Shown here piece after piece: positions 56,083 to 64,000 of a stretch of 64,000 bases of DNA. The notes beneath the pieces were generated by a model. The model was not told where the DNA came from and made no database searches. It was given only the letters and a program-made list of their open reading frames with translations. The stretch lies in the NCBI GenBank assembly GCA_025210265.1, contig JAOASD010000023.1, forward strand, positions 310,001 through 374,000, in the 5' to 3' direction. This DNA comes from Pelagimonas sp. Lineage in GTDB: Bacteria; Pseudomonadota; Alphaproteobacteria; Rhodobacterales; Rhodobacteraceae. Both the position numbers and the translations under genes were made by a program. Within the stretch, counting starts at the first letter, position 1. Every line of letters begins with the position of its first letter.

Positions 56083-56637
56083 TTGGCGGAACGTAGCATT
56101 GAGGAACTGGGCGACGACCGCTCGCTTTTGCTGGTCGATGATGATGAACCCTTCCTGAGGCGTCTTGCCAAAGCCATGGAAAAACGCGGTTTCGATGTCG
56201 AGACCGCCGGATCCGTCACCGCGGGCACCGCTGTCGCCACGGCCCGCCCGCCGGCCTATGCTGTGGTCGACCTGCGGCTTGAGGATGGCAATGGGCTGGA
56301 TGTGGTCGAGGTGCTGCGCGAGAAACGCCCTGACAGTCGGGTTGTGGTTCTGACAGGCTATGGTGCCATCGCCACTGCCGTTGCTGCGGTCAAGATCGGC
56401 GCAACCGATTACCTGTCCAAACCCGCCGATGCGACCGACATCACCAACGCGCTGCTGGCCAAGGGTGATGACCTGCCGCCTCCGCCGGAAAACCCCATGA
56501 GCGCAGATCGCGTGCGCTGGGAACATATCCAGCGGGTCTATGAGCTATGCGACCGCAATGTCAGCGAAACGGCGCGGCGTCTGAACATGCATCGCCGCAC
56601 ATTGCAGCGCATTCTGGCAAAACGCAGCCCGCGCTGA
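56083..56637 (+). CDS. regA: Redox response regulator RegA/PrrA (ActR)
   Basis: A 184-residue response regulator, the same length as R. capsulatus RegA. The receiver domain has D19-D21, phospho-acceptor D63 in VVDLRLEDGNGLD, and Lys in DYLSKPAD. A proline linker (DLPPPPENP) precedes a Fis-type helix-turn-helix (CDRNVSETARRLNMHRRTLQRIL, in outline) for DNA binding. I chose the TTG at 56083 because GGGAGG lies at the right distance and it gives the exact family length; upstream ATG 56017 would add unrelated residues. It controls respiration, CO2 and nitrogen fixation genes in relatives. Confidence 0.95.
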   Translation: MAERSIEELGDDRSLLLVDDDEPFLRRLAKAMEKRGFDVETAGSVTAGTAVATARPPAYAVVDLRLEDGNGLDVVEVLREKRPDSRVVVLTGYGAIATAVAAVKIGATDYLSKPADATDITNALLAKGDDLPPPPENPMSADRVRWEHIQRVYELCDRNVSETARRLNMHRRTLQRILAKRSPR

Positions 56638-56675
56638 TCTGACCGTCAGGCACGCGTCACTCAGGCAGTCACGAC

Positions 56676-56710
56676 AAAGCGCCGACCTTATGGGGACGGC
56701 GCTTTCTTTT
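56676..56710 (+). terminator. Rho-independent terminator after regA
   Basis: Nine-base arms AAAGCGCCG (56676-56684) and CGGCGCTTT (56697-56705) with a 12-base loop, followed by CTTTTT. It ends the senC-regA transcript; convergent lipoprotein transcription stops on the other side. Confidence 0.88.
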
Positions 56711-56727
56711 TGTTCTGGCAATTAGGC

Positions 56728-57447
56728 TTACAGCAGGCTGATCTGCGACCGGGCGGACACCGCTTCGGTTTCGATCTTGCGGGTTTGCATCAGGTACCAG
56801 TCCAGCCCGTCCTGACCCTGCATTTTAGCGTCCAGCAGGGCAGCATGGGCATCCCGTGCCTGACTGGCACTTAGACTGAAACTTTTGGCCAGATCGGCAC
56901 GGTAGGCGGCGATTTCTGCACGACGTGCATCCGCCTGCGCAGCGGTCATGCCACCTGTGGCGACACGATCGGGCAGAGCGGTCAGTTCGGCATTCTGGGT
57001 ATTCAGAACCGCGTTCAGATCGCCATCAACCAGGCCCATCTGATCACGCGCTTTGACCACCGAGGGCTTGAGCCGGGACAGCGAGACCAGCTCGACCCGT
57101 TTTTCGGCCTCCTTGCGCCCGGCGGCATGGCCAGTCCACCCGCCAACAGCGCCGCCAACCACCGCTGCCTTGAGGCAGCTGTTCTTACCCGATCCGGTGA
57201 CGACCGCCAGACCGCAACCCGCAATCGCGCCCCCGGCGGCACCGCGCAGAGTTGCGCGCCGCAGCATGTCGCGGGTCATGACATCCAGCGCCTCAGCCTG
57301 GGCGGCCAGCTGCATTTCATCACCGGACCGCAGCGGGGCGGTCATTGCGGGGTCCAGCACGGTGTTGCGTGAGGCGGTTGGCATCTCGGCACAGGCTGCA
57401 AGCAGCGGCAGACTGAGGGCGATCAAGGTCAGGCGGGCACGAAACAA
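56728..57447 (-). CDS. Lipoprotein with glycine-zipper region, unknown function
   Basis: A 239-residue exported lipoprotein: signal peptide LTLIALSLPLLAAC with the lipobox LLAAC, lipidated Cys at about residue 19. Residues about 68-115 are a glycine-zipper-like segment (GAAGGAIAGCGLAVVTG and GGAVGGWTGHAAGRK) able to insert into or associate with membranes. The rest is helical and Ala/Gln/Arg-rich. The start is TTG with GGAG upstream. It is downstream of a second lipoprotein gene (90-bp gap), probably one unit. I do not recognise a functional family. Confidence 0.75.
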   Translation of the reverse strand: MFRARLTLIALSLPLLAACAEMPTASRNTVLDPAMTAPLRSGDEMQLAAQAEALDVMTRDMLRRATLRGAAGGAIAGCGLAVVTGSGKNSCLKAAVVGGAVGGWTGHAAGRKEAEKRVELVSLSRLKPSVVKARDQMGLVDGDLNAVLNTQNAELTALPDRVATGGMTAAQADARRAEIAAYRADLAKSFSLSASQARDAHAALLDAKMQGQDGLDWYLMQTRKIETEAVSARSQISLL

Positions 57448-57537
57448 GGGGATGGCTCCTGCGGGGAAATGGCTTTGGTTTCGGTTATGAATGAAATTCG
57501 GCGTGAGTAAGGCGCTCCGTCGCGTAAACGGAATAAA

Positions 57538-58134
57538 TTAACCTTTATTCTGCGGCAGAGTGTGCATCTGTGCCAGCGTATTCTGCAATTTGGCCAATGT
57601 TTGCTCTAGCGCCGTGATCTGCAGGTTGGTGGTCACAGGCGTATCGGCCAGCTGCTGGCGCGCGGCGGCGGCGCGTTTCTGGCACAGATCCAGCATGTCC
57701 ATCAGCACGGCGCGCTCTTCGTCAGAGACTGTGCTGGGCAGTTGTGCCGCGTTTTGCTGCATGGCGTCCAAAAGGGCAGAGGCGCGGCCCAGCTGTTCGA
57801 CCGTCCAATTTTCATCCCCGCGGCCAGAAGATGCGCCGATGGTGCGCCCTTTCAGTTGGGCTTCGGAGCAGCTGGCCATTGCGGGGTCGGACAGGCGCAG
57901 CCCGTGACAGCCCTGCGCGGAGCCCGGTGCGCGGGTCAGCATGTGCAGGCTGTCTTCTAGCTGGATGGCTTGTTCGCGCAGGGCCAATGGCACATGCGCG
58001 GGGTCGATCCGGTCGGGGCGGTCCAGTAGCGCATGAGCGTTCCGCGTTGCGGTAAAGGCACCATTGGGCGCATCAGAACAGGCCGCCAGCACAAGGACAG
58101 ACAGAAAAAGACCCAAAACCCGAAGACGCCGCAT
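57538..58134 (-). CDS. Small lipoprotein, unknown function
   Basis: A 198-residue exported lipoprotein: MRRLRVLGLFLSVLVLAACSD, with lipobox VLAAC. The mature part is helical and contains two cysteines near residues 85-100 (GCHGLRL, ASCSEAQLKG) plus a C-terminal coiled-coil-like region (LEQTLAKLQNTLAQMH). ATG 58134 is preceded by AGG; an upstream in-frame ATG would put charged residues before the signal peptide. It lies just upstream of the glycine-zipper lipoprotein on the same strand. Function unknown. Confidence 0.72.
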   Translation of the reverse strand: MRRLRVLGLFLSVLVLAACSDAPNGAFTATRNAHALLDRPDRIDPAHVPLALREQAIQLEDSLHMLTRAPGSAQGCHGLRLSDPAMASCSEAQLKGRTIGASSGRGDENWTVEQLGRASALLDAMQQNAAQLPSTVSDEERAVLMDMLDLCQKRAAAARQQLADTPVTTNLQITALEQTLAKLQNTLAQMHTLPQNKG

Positions 58135-58237
58135 GACACACCTGTTGAAAACATTGCTCTTTCTCAAATGGCTAGGAGGGCAATGAGGCGGAAATGCGGC
58201 GAATTGTTTCCAAATTTGAGATAAATGAAGTGAGGCC

Positions 58238-58708
58238 CTAAAGCGGATAGCGTTTGATCACCCGGTCTACCCAGTGGCCATCGGGCCGTTGGTGGTCGTT
58301 TCTGACGATGTCCCAGTCGGCAAATCCGATCCGGCTGTAAAACGCCAGCCCGCCAATATTGTCCGACGTGATCCTGGCCAGAATGGCATCGCCGCCTCTG
58401 GCCCGGCAATCCGCCAGGGTTTTCTGAAACAACGCCTTGCCAGCGCCGCGCACAGGCGACACCCGATCGGTAAAGCTGCCGATTGAATACAACCCGTCGC
58501 CATAGTCAAACGCGGCTTGAAATCCGACGACACGTTTGTTGTGCAGGACCACATTCACAACCGGAGGGCGGTGCAGATATTCCGCTTCGAAGGTTTTGAG
58601 ATCAAAGGGCGTTTCATAGGCAGTAGACCCGCCTTGCGCGATGATGTGATTGACGATGTCAACGCAGGCCGGCAGATCCTGCAGCTGCATGGCGCGTGTT
58701 TCCAGCAT
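58238..58708 (-). CDS. GNAT-family N-acetyltransferase
   Basis: A 156-residue acetyltransferase of the phosphinothricin/methionine-sulfone type: RAMQLQDLPACVDIVNHII, acetyl-CoA-binding V-x-x-x-x-RGxGKAL (SPVRGAGKALFQKTL), and the C-terminal AFYSRIGFADW motif. Its specific substrate is unknown. It starts one base after the HD-domain gene stop on the same strand, so the two are coupled. The ribosome-binding sequence AAGGA lies inside the end of the HD gene. Confidence 0.85.
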   Translation of the reverse strand: MLETRAMQLQDLPACVDIVNHIIAQGGSTAYETPFDLKTFEAEYLHRPPVVNVVLHNKRVVGFQAAFDYGDGLYSIGSFTDRVSPVRGAGKALFQKTLADCRARGGDAILARITSDNIGGLAFYSRIGFADWDIVRNDHQRPDGHWVDRVIKRYPL

Positions 58709-58709
58709 G

Positions 58710-59303
58710 TCATAAATCCTTTAGCAGGGCGGTATGGCGGGCGGTAAAGTCCCGGCGGACCTCGATCGGGGGGCGCAGGTGAATGCCCAGATCGCCGATG
58801 ATGTCGGGATCGGGTTTGCCGAAAAAGCGATCTGCCTCTTCTTTGGAAAAACCGGCGATCTGCACGGCCTCCATCCAGGCGCTCAGCTTGTCTGCCTGTT
58901 TGATCTTTTTCTTCAGGCGGGGTGGTGTGAGTGCGGGCAGGCCGAACCGAATGTGAATGGCCGCACTCAGCCGCGTGTCCAGATCATCATAGCCGGGTCC
59001 GACTGCGGCTTTGACCGGTGAAATCATGTCACCGATGACATATTCCGGTGCGTCATGCAGCAGAGCGGTCAGGCGCTGTGCGGGGGTGGCTTTGGGCATG
59101 ATCCGGCCAAAGATGTCTTCGACCAGCAGGGAATGTTCGGCCACGGAATAGGCATAGTCGCCGCGTGTCTGGCCATTCCAGCGGGCGACAAAGGCCAGCC
59201 CATGCGCGATGTCTTCGATTTCAATATCAACGGGGGTGGGGTCCAGCAAATCCAGACGTCTGCCGGACAGCATTCTTTGCCAGGCTCTGGGTTGTTTCGC
59301 CAT
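58710..59303 (-). CDS. HD-domain phosphohydrolase
   Basis: A 197-residue metal-dependent HD hydrolase: N-terminal IEDIAHGLAFVARWNGQT, the H...HD pattern with AEHSLLVEDI and LLHDAPEYVIGDMISPVK, and a distal Asp in KQADKLSAWMEA. This resembles YfbR/5'-nucleotidase-like or related nucleotide hydrolases; the substrate is not determined. ATG 59303 has GGGAG upstream. It is followed by the GNAT gene with a one-base gap. Confidence 0.87.
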   Translation of the reverse strand: MAKQPRAWQRMLSGRRLDLLDPTPVDIEIEDIAHGLAFVARWNGQTRGDYAYSVAEHSLLVEDIFGRIMPKATPAQRLTALLHDAPEYVIGDMISPVKAAVGPGYDDLDTRLSAAIHIRFGLPALTPPRLKKKIKQADKLSAWMEAVQIAGFSKEEADRFFGKPDPDIIGDLGIHLRPPIEVRRDFTARHTALLKDL

Positions 59304-59453
59304 GTCTGCTCCCTCAGCGAGTCACTGTGTTTTGGTTCATATTAGCGATGCATTGAGCAGATAGGCCAGCGTTCCGCCACATTTGCGCCGCGATCCGGTC
59401 ACCGCTTGTTCGCTAGGTCAAAGCATCACATGCGCCCAATGACGAGAGCACAC

Positions 59454-60653
59454 ATGACACAGACCGATATCACCAAAAGCGATGATTTTCTAAAAGCGAT
59501 CCTGCCTGAAAAGGTCACGCCTGTTGCGGTGTCTGGCGGGGGTGTCGGGGATCGTATCATCGGATCAAAGGATTCCGACGCGCTGGCCGGCACGGCCGGA
59601 GATGATGTTATCATGGCGCGCGATGGTGACGATCTGGTACAGGCCGGTGACGGGAATGATTTCGTGCAGTCAGGGCACGGCGCTGATTACGTGCAGGGCG
59701 ATGATGGCGATGACCGGCTGCGCACCGCGCAGGGCGATGATTATGCGGATGGCGGCCGCGGGGATGACCATCTGGTGCTTGCCAAAGGCAATGATTACGG
59801 CATTGGCGGCGAAGGCAACGATATCGTCAATGGCGGCAAAGGCAATGACACCCTGTTTGGCAATGACGGGGATGATCGCGTCCTGGGCGGTACGGGGGAC
59901 GATTCCATGCATGGCGGGTCCGGCAATGACCGTCTGTTTGGTGGTAATGGCGATGATTCCATGGACGCTGGCTCTGGCAATGACGTGATGTATGGCGGCT
60001 GGGGCGATGACACGGTTTCTGGCGGTGAGGGCAATGATCGCATCGACAGCCGATTTGGCAGCGATGTCATTGACGGAGGTGCCGGGGATGACGTGATCAT
60101 TTCGCGCTCTGATTGGGGCGAGGTTGAAATCGCTCAGAACCCGGATGCGCCTCGATATTTCCCGGACCAGCCCTATGAAAACGCGCATGATGTGCTGACC
60201 GGTGGCGAAGGGGCGGACACGTTCCTGTTCCGCGTCGACATCAACGCAACCGAAGCGGTGGTGCGCGAACACACAATGGCAAACGGTCGGATCCACTGGC
60301 ATGGCGTGGCCGGTGAAAATGGCAATCTTCATGATCATTGGGTGGATGGTATCGGCAATGATACGATCACCGACTTTGATGCCAGCGAGGGCGACGAGCT
60401 GAAACTGATCGGCCACACCGTTGCCATCGGCGAAATCGAACATCAGGACACGAATAATGACGGTGTCATCGACAATACCGTGATCACGGTGATCTCCGAT
60501 CAGGGCGGCAATGGTGGCGCACATGATCAGGATGTGCTGGGCACGATCACTGTATTGAATGCGGAGCTGACGGCGGATGATATTCTGGTCAATGCCAACC
60601 CGGCGTTTGGCGTGACACATACGCTGGATCAATGGCTGGACATGTTCGCCTGA
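59454..60653 (+). CDS. RTX calcium-binding repeat protein, secreted type
   Basis: A 399-residue acidic protein without a signal peptide. Residues 46-216 are 19 uninterrupted nonapeptide RTX repeats of the GGxGxDxUx type (for example GGSGNDRLF, GGAGDDVII), which fold into a calcium-loaded beta-roll. A C-terminal domain with DTFLFRVD, GNDTITDFDASEGDELKL and a hydrophobic end (DQWLDMFA) resembles type I secretion substrates. No toxin, protease or adhesin domain is seen, and no type I exporter genes are nearby. ATG 59454 is used; upstream in-frame ATGs have no ribosome-binding site. Biological role unknown. Confidence 0.88.
   Translation: MTQTDITKSDDFLKAILPEKVTPVAVSGGGVGDRIIGSKDSDALAGTAGDDVIMARDGDDLVQAGDGNDFVQSGHGADYVQGDDGDDRLRTAQGDDYADGGRGDDHLVLAKGNDYGIGGEGNDIVNGGKGNDTLFGNDGDDRVLGGTGDDSMHGGSGNDRLFGGNGDDSMDAGSGNDVMYGGWGDDTVSGGEGNDRIDSRFGSDVIDGGAGDDVIISRSDWGEVEIAQNPDAPRYFPDQPYENAHDVLTGGEGADTFLFRVDINATEAVVREHTMANGRIHWHGVAGENGNLHDHWVDGIGNDTITDFDASEGDELKLIGHTVAIGEIEHQDTNNDGVIDNTVITVISDQGGNGGAHDQDVLGTITVLNAELTADDILVNANPAFGVTHTLDQWLDMFA
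59589..60101 (+). repeat. 27-bp coding repeats encoding 19 RTX nonapeptides
   Basis: Nineteen 27-base units encode the calcium-binding nonapeptides of the RTX protein. Units vary in DNA sequence but keep GGC...GGN-AAT/GAT-GAC positions, so the period is clear at protein level. Confidence 0.9.
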
Positions 60654-60782
60654 CCCGCGCCTGTGGTGAAATTCCTATACAATTGGCAGATCCGGCCCTG
60701 CGTCCCATATATCAGATGCATTGCCGGTTCTGCCTAACAGTGCTAGGGCCACGCGAAACCCAAAATGCTTGGAGATTGGCCC

Positions 60783-62168
60783 ATGGCTCAGGACTATATC
60801 GTTAAGGACATCGCTCTGGCTGAGTTCGGCCGCAAAGAGCTGAACATCGCGGAAACCGAAATGCCGGGGCTGATGGCCCTGCGCGAGGAATTTGGCGAAG
60901 CGCAGCCGCTGAAGGGCGCGCGCATCACCGGGTCGCTGCACATGACGATCCAGACCGCCGTTCTGATCGAAACCCTGACCGCGCTGGGCGCCGATGTGCG
61001 CTGGGCGTCGTGCAACATTTTCTCGACCCAGGATCACGCCGCCGCCGCCATTGCCGAGGCCGGGATCCCGGTTTTCGCGATCAAGGGCCAAAGCCTGGAA
61101 GAGCATTGGGATTACCTCGACAAATCCTTCATGTTTGACGACGGCGCGAACATGATCCTGGATGATGGCGGTGATGCCACCCTGTACATCCTGCTGGGTG
61201 CGCGCGCCGAGGCGGGCGAAGATCTGGGCGTGCCCACGTCGGAAGAAGAAGAGGTGATCCACAAGCAGATCGCCAAGCGCATGGCCGCCAGCCCCGGCTG
61301 GTTCACCAAGACCCGCGAAGCGATCAAAGGTGTCTCCGAGGAAACCACCACCGGCGTGCATCGCCTGTATGATCTGCATAAGAATGGCCAGCTGCCCTTC
61401 CCCGCGATCAACGTGAATGACAGCGTGACCAAGTCGAAATTCGACAACAAATATGGCTGCAAGGAATCGCTGGTTGATGGCATTCGCCGCGCCACCGATG
61501 TGATGATGGCGGGCAAGGTCGCTGTGGTCTGCGGCTATGGCGATGTGGGCAAAGGATCGGCAGCGTCGCTGCGCGGTGCCGGGGCCCGTGTGAAAGTGAC
61601 CGAGGCCGATCCGATCTGCGCCCTGCAGGCCGCCATGGACGGGTTCGAGGTTGTCCTGCTGGAGGACGAGGTCGCCAGCGCCGACATCTTTATCACCACC
61701 ACCGGCAACAAGGACGTGATCCGCATCGAGCACATGCGCGAGATGAAGAACATGGCCATCGTCGGCAATATCGGCCATTTCGACAATGAAATTCAGGTCG
61801 CCAACCTGAAGAACCACAAATGGACCAACATCAAGGACCAGGTGGACATGATCGAAATGCCCTCGGGCAACAGCATCATCCTGCTGTCCGAAGGCCGCCT
61901 GCTGAACCTTGGCAACGCCACCGGCCATCCCTCATTCGTGATGTCGGCCAGCTTCACCAACCAGGTGCTGGCCCAGATCGAGCTGTGGCAGAACGGTGCG
62001 AATTACAGCAACGAGGTCTATATCCTGCCCAAGCATCTGGATGAAAAGGTCGCGCGCCTGCATCTGGGCCGCATCGGTGTGAAACTGACCACGCTCAGCA
62101 GCGAACAGGCCGCCTATATCGGCGTCACCCCCGAAGGCCCGTTCAAGCCGGAACATTATCGCTACTAA
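60783..62168 (+). CDS. ahcY: S-adenosylhomocysteine hydrolase
   Basis: Splits S-adenosylhomocysteine to adenosine and homocysteine in the methyl cycle, using bound NAD. The 461-residue protein begins [20 protein letters not shown] and has [33 protein letters not shown], the NAD-binding [17 protein letters not shown] and the C-terminal [15 protein letters not shown] 60783 has GGAG upstream. The 129-bp leader shows no convincing SAH riboswitch to me. A terminator follows at 62196. Confidence 0.97.
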   Translation: MAQDYIVKDIALAEFGRKELNIAETEMPGLMALREEFGEAQPLKGARITGSLHMTIQTAVLIETLTALGADVRWASCNIFSTQDHAAAAIAEAGIPVFAIKGQSLEEHWDYLDKSFMFDDGANMILDDGGDATLYILLGARAEAGEDLGVPTSEEEEVIHKQIAKRMAASPGWFTKTREAIKGVSEETTTGVHRLYDLHKNGQLPFPAINVNDSVTKSKFDNKYGCKESLVDGIRRATDVMMAGKVAVVCGYGDVGKGSAASLRGAGARVKVTEADPICALQAAMDGFEVVLLEDEVASADIFITTTGNKDVIRIEHMREMKNMAIVGNIGHFDNEIQVANLKNHKWTNIKDQVDMIEMPSGNSIILLSEGRLLNLGNATGHPSFVMSASFTNQVLAQIELWQNGANYSNEVYILPKHLDEKVARLHLGRIGVKLTTLSSEQAAYIGVTPEGPFKPEHYRY

Positions 62169-62195
62169 GCGCGGCAATTGCTGCCAAAGACCATC

Positions 62196-62221
62196 GGGCG
62201 TCCCATCGGGGCGCCCTTTTT
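62196..62221 (+). terminator. Rho-independent terminator after ahcY
   Basis: Arms GGGCGTCCC (62196-62204) and GGGGCGCCC (62208-62216) pair over nine bases including one U-G wobble, with a three-base loop, followed by TTTTT. Confidence 0.88.
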
Positions 62222-62275
62222 GGTATGGCCGCGCATGGCGCTGCGTGACAGTCTATGCCAAAAGGAGCGCGCGCC

Positions 62276-62491
62276 ATGAAAACCGTTGATATCGTCAAGT
62301 GGACGGCCACCGTGATCCAGCTGTTTGGCTATGGAATGACGGGGCTGAACATGACGCCATGGAATGTCTATGCGTTTTTTGTAGGGATCTTTCTGTGGTT
62401 CGCAGTTGGTGTGATGTGGAAAGACAAGGCGATCATGGTTGTCCATGTCGGCGCGTTCATTTCCCTTTTGCTGGGGTATTTGAACGCCTGA
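62276..62491 (+). CDS. Small conserved membrane protein (71 aa)
   Basis: A 71-residue protein with two transmembrane segments (about 8-24 and 29-50) and a third hydrophobic stretch (about 55-70): MKTVDIVKWTATVIQ..., WNVYAFFVGIFLWFAVGVMWKDKAIM. ATG 62276 has an excellent AAGGAG ribosome-binding site. The pattern VDIVKW...TPWN.Y.F..G...WF.VG..WKD.AIM looks like a family seen in other roseobacters (DUF6552-like, from memory). No function is known. It lies between ahcY and the convergent queF. Confidence 0.78.
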   Translation: MKTVDIVKWTATVIQLFGYGMTGLNMTPWNVYAFFVGIFLWFAVGVMWKDKAIMVVHVGAFISLLLGYLNA

Positions 62492-62565
62492 GCCCTGACC
62501 TATCCTATCTGATACGCCGCACCGGCGAATCCGCCGATGCGATGCCTTGTATCGGCGATTTGATC

Positions 62566-63027
62566 CTAGCCGCGCCCGCGATATGGCGGGACGCCCTGAT
62601 CCGGGATCCATACACCTTCTGGTATCGCGCCAGTCTGCCAGAACACATCAATCGGGATGCCGCCGCGCGGGTACCAATAGCCCCCAATTCGCAGCCATTG
62701 CGGATCGAGAAACGCGACCAGACGCCGTGCAATCGACACGGTGCAATCTTCGTGAAACGCGCCGTGATTTCGGAACGACCCCAGAAACAGTTTCAGAGAT
62801 TTGCTTTCCACCAGCCACTCGCCGGGGACATAGTCGATCACCAGATGCGCAAAATCCGGTTGCCCCGTCATCGGGCAAAGCGACGTAAACTCGGGCGCTG
62901 TAAAGCGGACATTATAGGCCACATCCTGCGGGTTGCGAACGCGCTCCAGCTCGGCCTCGTCGGGGTGTTGGGGCAATACAGTCGCGCCGCCCAGTTGTTT
63001 GAGATTGCTGTAAATATCTTCGGACAT
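62566..63027 (-). CDS. queF: NADPH-dependent 7-cyano-7-deazaguanine (preQ0) reductase
   Basis: Reduces the nitrile of preQ0 to preQ1 in queuosine synthesis. The 153-residue protein is the short YkvM-type form: catalytic C51 and D58 in [18 protein letters not shown], and the QueF motif [16 protein letters not shown] for NADPH binding, with a downstream HEDC. ATG 63027 ([14 protein letters not shown]) is used. It is the third gene of the leftward queD-queE-queF run, 13 bp after queE. Confidence 0.95.
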   Translation of the reverse strand: MSEDIYSNLKQLGGATVLPQHPDEAELERVRNPQDVAYNVRFTAPEFTSLCPMTGQPDFAHLVIDYVPGEWLVESKSLKLFLGSFRNHGAFHEDCTVSIARRLVAFLDPQWLRIGGYWYPRGGIPIDVFWQTGAIPEGVWIPDQGVPPYRGRG

Positions 63028-63040
63028 GGGTGTCTCCTTG

Positions 63041-63748
63041 TCAGACGCCGCGCTTGTTGCCCCAGACCAGCACATGCAGCTGGGGCAGGACGCGTGGGGT
63101 GAACCAGCCATCGCCGGTGACTTTTTCGATCAGCCATAACAGCCGATCCGTGGCCTGTTGCAGATCAACGGGCATCTCGGGATCGACCTCGGGATTGCCG
63201 GGCTGCAGGTAAAGCGGCAGATCGGGATAGTGCTGTGCGGTTTCCTTGGCCCAGCGATAATCCGTATCGTCAAAGACCACGATTTTCAGAGCGATTTGCC
63301 CGCAGCCTCTGGCCTGTTCAAGGCAGGCATCAAATTTGGACCAATCGGTGTCCTGCCCGCTAGACGGAGGTTTGGGGCTAAGGACCAGCGTATCCAGCGC
63401 GGCAAACCAGGGCTTTGCGACGCTGCCCTGCGTTTCCAGGGCAAAGCGATACCCGTGTTTGTGCCCCAATTCGATCAGTGGCCCAAAATCCTGAATGGCG
63501 GGGTTGCCGCCGGAGATCGACACGGTCAAAGGCCGCTTGCCAGACAGCTGTTGGATCTGCGCAAAGATGTCCGCACTGGTCATTTTCGCCCAGTCATGGC
63601 GATGGGCGCTGTCGACCGCGTGCAGGCTGTCGCACCAGAGGCAGCGGTAATCGCAGCCGCCCGCCCGGACAAAGACGGTCGGTTCCCCGATCAGTGCGCC
63701 TTCGCCCTGGATTGTGGGGCCGAAGATCTCGGAAATAGACAGGGTCAT
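63041..63748 (-). CDS. queE: 7-carboxy-7-deazaguanine synthase QueE
   Basis: Radical SAM enzyme that contracts the ring of 6-carboxytetrahydropterin to CDG. The 235-residue protein has [13 protein letters not shown], cluster motif C32-x3-C36-x2-C39 in [14 protein letters not shown] and [19 protein letters not shown] 63748 overlaps the queD stop (ATGA). Cobalamin is not involved; SAM and Mg are expected. The queE-queF spacing and strand indicate one operon for queuosine. Confidence 0.94.
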   Translation of the reverse strand: MTLSISEIFGPTIQGEGALIGEPTVFVRAGGCDYRCLWCDSLHAVDSAHRHDWAKMTSADIFAQIQQLSGKRPLTVSISGGNPAIQDFGPLIELGHKHGYRFALETQGSVAKPWFAALDTLVLSPKPPSSGQDTDWSKFDACLEQARGCGQIALKIVVFDDTDYRWAKETAQHYPDLPLYLQPGNPEVDPEMPVDLQQATDRLLWLIEKVTGDGWFTPRVLPQLHVLVWGNKRGV

Positions 63749-64000
63749 GGGGTGACGACCGGCCGGTATTCGGCCCATGTTTTCGGTGTTTCCGACACTT
63801 TGACCGCAGCGGTTTCGGGCCATCTGGCCCGGCACCAGTCATAAAAATGGCGCGCCATGTTTTCTGCGGTTGAGGGGCCCTCCAGAATGTCATTCAGGTG
63901 GCGGTGGTCGAATGTGCCGTCAATATAGGCCTTAAGCGGGGCCAGTTCGTGGTAATCACGTACAAACCCATCCGCGTTCAGATCCGGTGCGGCCAGTTCG
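63745..64000 (-). CDS. queD: 6-carboxy-5,6,7,8-tetrahydropterin synthase QueD (5' end beyond window)
   Basis: The C-terminal 84 residues, read leftward from base 63999, include [26 protein letters not shown] and [17 protein letters not shown], the conserved zinc/substrate-binding His pair DHRHLND and the PTxEN-like PSTAEN motif of QueD, and end EYRPVVTP. QueD converts dihydroneopterin triphosphate to 6-carboxytetrahydropterin. The stop overlaps the queE start (ATGA). The N-terminus and any upstream queC lie beyond the window. Confidence 0.92.
   Translation of the reverse strand, partial: ELAAPDLNADGFVRDYHELAPLKAYIDGTFDHRHLNDILEGPSTAENMARHFYDWCRARWPETAAVKVSETPKTWAEYRPVVTP

Noticed and set aside
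59589-60101. Regular 27-bp periodicity resembling a CRISPR-like or tandem DNA repeat array
   Set aside because: The period is exactly nine codons and the units encode RTX nonapeptides; no identical direct repeats with unique spacers.
59670-60632. 320-codon minus-strand frame with repeated Ile/Ala motifs
   Set aside because: It is the reverse of the RTX repeats and has no independent support.
60654-60782. Possible SAH riboswitch upstream of ahcY
   Set aside because: ahcY leaders in proteobacteria can carry one, but I could not find the conserved GC-rich core or pairing here; a covariance-model search would decide.
62532-62557. Inverted repeat CGCCGAT/ATCGGCG downstream of queF as a terminator
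   Set aside because: Twelve-base loop and no U-tract on either strand; evidence is too weak.
1-64000. Mobile elements, prophage genes, tRNA or rRNA genes, CRISPR arrays
   Set aside because: I found no transposase or integrase motifs, no cloverleaf-like TTCGAAT-type segments with matching arms, no rRNA-like stretches and no spaced direct repeats.

Overview
The window looks like a chromosomal segment of an alphaproteobacterium of the Rhodobacterales (Roseobacter group). The basis is gene content and order: GC-rich DNA; the RegB/SenC/RegA redox regulators with all signature residues; an HslV with a short propeptide before its catalytic Thr; SecB, FxsA, Tim44-like, MltA and Smr genes side by side; AddAB rather than RecBCD; and mnmE-mnmG-rsmG-parA-parB next to rho and maf. 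Nearly everything is core housekeeping. I see no tRNA, rRNA, insertion sequence, prophage or CRISPR array.

Layout. 1-7.3 kb: a gene fragment, a response regulator/SpoIIE phosphatase divergent from an Hpt protein, threonine ammonia-lyase, two tandem paralogous membrane proteins of unknown function, argG, an SCP2-domain protein and an exported MsrA. 7.3-17.6 kb: a PfkB kinase, malic enzyme, mutS, grpE-hrcA, and rph-rdgB-hemW. 17.6-24.4 kb: the leftward block rho-mnmE-mnmG-rsmG-parA-parB with two perfect parS sites. 24.4-24.9 kb: a roughly 510-bp non-coding region with a very AT-rich tract and DnaA-box matches. It divides leftward rho from rightward maf-aroE-coaE-dnaQ and is my candidate for oriC. 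27.6-32.9 kb: secB and fxsA (leftward), a Tim44-like protein-mltA-smr (rightward), ubiG and a proline iminopeptidase. 33-38.6 kb: a complete peptide-type ABC importer. 38.6-42.2 kb: hslU and hslV, separated by a DM13 protein and a membrane protein. 42.3-53.7 kb: an APH-fold kinase, then a long leftward run of a PAS protein, tsaE, amgK, murU, addB, addA and trxA. 53.8-56.6 kb: regB divergent from senC-regA. 56.7-60.7 kb: two lipoproteins, an acetyltransferase, an HD hydrolase and a secreted-type RTX protein. 60.8-64 kb: ahcY, a tiny membrane protein, and the queuosine genes queF, queE and a truncated queD.

How it fits together. The centre is a replication and segregation neighbourhood: candidate origin, ParA/ParB with parS, a GANTC cluster, and the Maf, CoaE and DnaQ genes. 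To the right is an envelope and protein-export block, then ATP-dependent proteolysis, then an operon joining tRNA modification (TsaE), muramyl-sugar recycling (AmgK/MurU) and double-strand break repair (AddAB). The RegB/RegA system would link quinone redox state to energy metabolism.

No clearly new multi-gene system stands out. The least explained items are the tandem membrane paralogs (3302-4852), the kinase-less PAS protein next to regB, an ABC permease with an apparent internal N-terminal duplication, and the origin-proximal DNA signals. Functions come from motifs I can read and from family knowledge; no database search was run.
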